From Lysinibacillus sp. (GTDB taxonomy: Bacteria; Bacillota; Bacilli; Bacillales_A; Planococcaceae), in contig JAPSKP010000006.1 of the NCBI GenBank assembly GCA_031181585.1, forward strand, positions 1 to 64,000: a DNA stretch of 64,000 nt. The letters run 5' to 3'. The notes under the pieces are model-generated. The model had not been told where the DNA came from and made no database searches. It was given only the letters and a program-made list of their open reading frames with translations. This document shows positions 63,692-64,000 of the stretch, piece by piece; positions within the stretch are counted from its first letter, which is position 1; every line of letters starts with the position of its first letter. The translations under genes were made by a program, and so were the position numbers.

Positions 63692-64000
63692 ATGAAAAAA
63701 AATATTCTGCTTATTCATACAGGCGGTACAATTTCAATGAAAATGGGTGAAGAAGGGGCGGTATTAATCAATGAACGTAATCCGCTCATCGGTGCAAAAG
63801 AAACACTGGCAGGCTATGCTAATATAGTAGAAGTGGAAGCATTCAACCTTCCCTCCCCACATATTACACCGCTGGAAATGCTCACATTGCGCAATTTAAT
63901 TATCGAACAGACACAATTATACGCAATTGATGGAGTAGTTATTACCCATGGCACAGATACATTGGAGGAAACAGCTTATTTTCTAGATTTGACCACTCGT
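63692..64000 (+). CDS. ansA: L-asparaginase (type I, 3' truncated by the window)
   Basis: The first 103 codons of an asparaginase. HTGGTISMKMG near 9-19 has the catalytic Thr, and VVITHGTDTLEETAYFLDL near 83-101 the second catalytic Thr and Asp. There is no signal peptide, so it is the cytoplasmic form. CAGGAGGT lies before the ATG. Divergent from prsW. It hydrolyses asparagine to aspartate and ammonia; the C-terminal two thirds lie outside the window. Confidence 0.93.
   Translation, partial: MKKNILLIHTGGTISMKMGEEGAVLINERNPLIGAKETLAGYANIVEVEAFNLPSPHITPLEMLTLRNLIIEQTQLYAIDGVVITHGTDTLEETAYFLDLTTR

Overview
The window looks like chromosomal DNA of a low-GC, endospore-forming member of the Bacillales, most likely Planococcaceae (Solibacillus/Lysinibacillus type). 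The basis is Bacillus subtilis-like gene order, spore genes (spoIVA, sleB, ypeB), a bacillithiol gene (bshA), strong AGGAGG-type ribosome sites, and frequent TTG/GTG starts. No tRNA, rRNA, CRISPR array, prophage or recognisable insertion sequence was seen. Most genes lie on the minus strand.  Region 1 (1-11.5 kb) is an amino-sugar locus. nagB (+) and nagA (-) flank a minus-strand operon: sialic acid lyase (nanA), SGNH esterase, solute-binding lipoprotein, two CUT1 permeases, ManNAc-6-P epimerase (nanE), ROK kinase (nanK) and an RpiR/SIS regulator. The transporter has no ATPase of its own, but an MsmX-type shared ATPase sits divergently beside it. Together the genes cover uptake of N-acetylneuraminate and conversion to fructose-6-P. 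A cre-like box overlaps the predicted nan transcription start.  Region 2 (11.5-22 kb) is a mixed, less conserved stretch: a nucleoside deoxyribosyltransferase-like protein, a DUF1648 protein, DedA, a 53-aa protein, a C39-like lipoprotein overlapping asnB, an aminotransferase, a 21-bp-period repeat, a FusB-type EF-G-binding protein, peptidase E and a DHA2 exporter.  Region 3 (22-30.4 kb) is the conserved panBCD, birA, cca, bshA, mgsA, dapB, ypjD, yitT-like block. panBCD has a leader that resembles the pan RNA motif followed by an attenuator. bshB1 is missing from its usual place.  Region 4 (30.3-34.2 kb) is an insertion relative to B. subtilis: a 162-bp tandem repeat that copies the 3' end of the yitT-like gene, a PQQ-type beta-propeller membrane protein with altered catalytic positions, a zinc peptidase, and ypjA.  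Region 5 (34.2-51.4 kb) is the qcrABC, ypiFBA, aroA, tyrA, hisC, aroH, aroB, aroC, cheR, ndk, hepT, menG, hepS, mtrB, folE supra-operon. The trp genes are absent although the TRAP regulator gene mtrB remains, and two small membrane-anchored coiled-coil paralogues sit between cheR and ndk.  Region 6 (51.4-64 kb) holds a structured non-coding stretch, hbs, spoIVA, yphF, yphE, gpsA, der, an S1-domain protein (ypfD), cmk, a PilZ protein, ypeB, sleB, prsW and the start of ansA.
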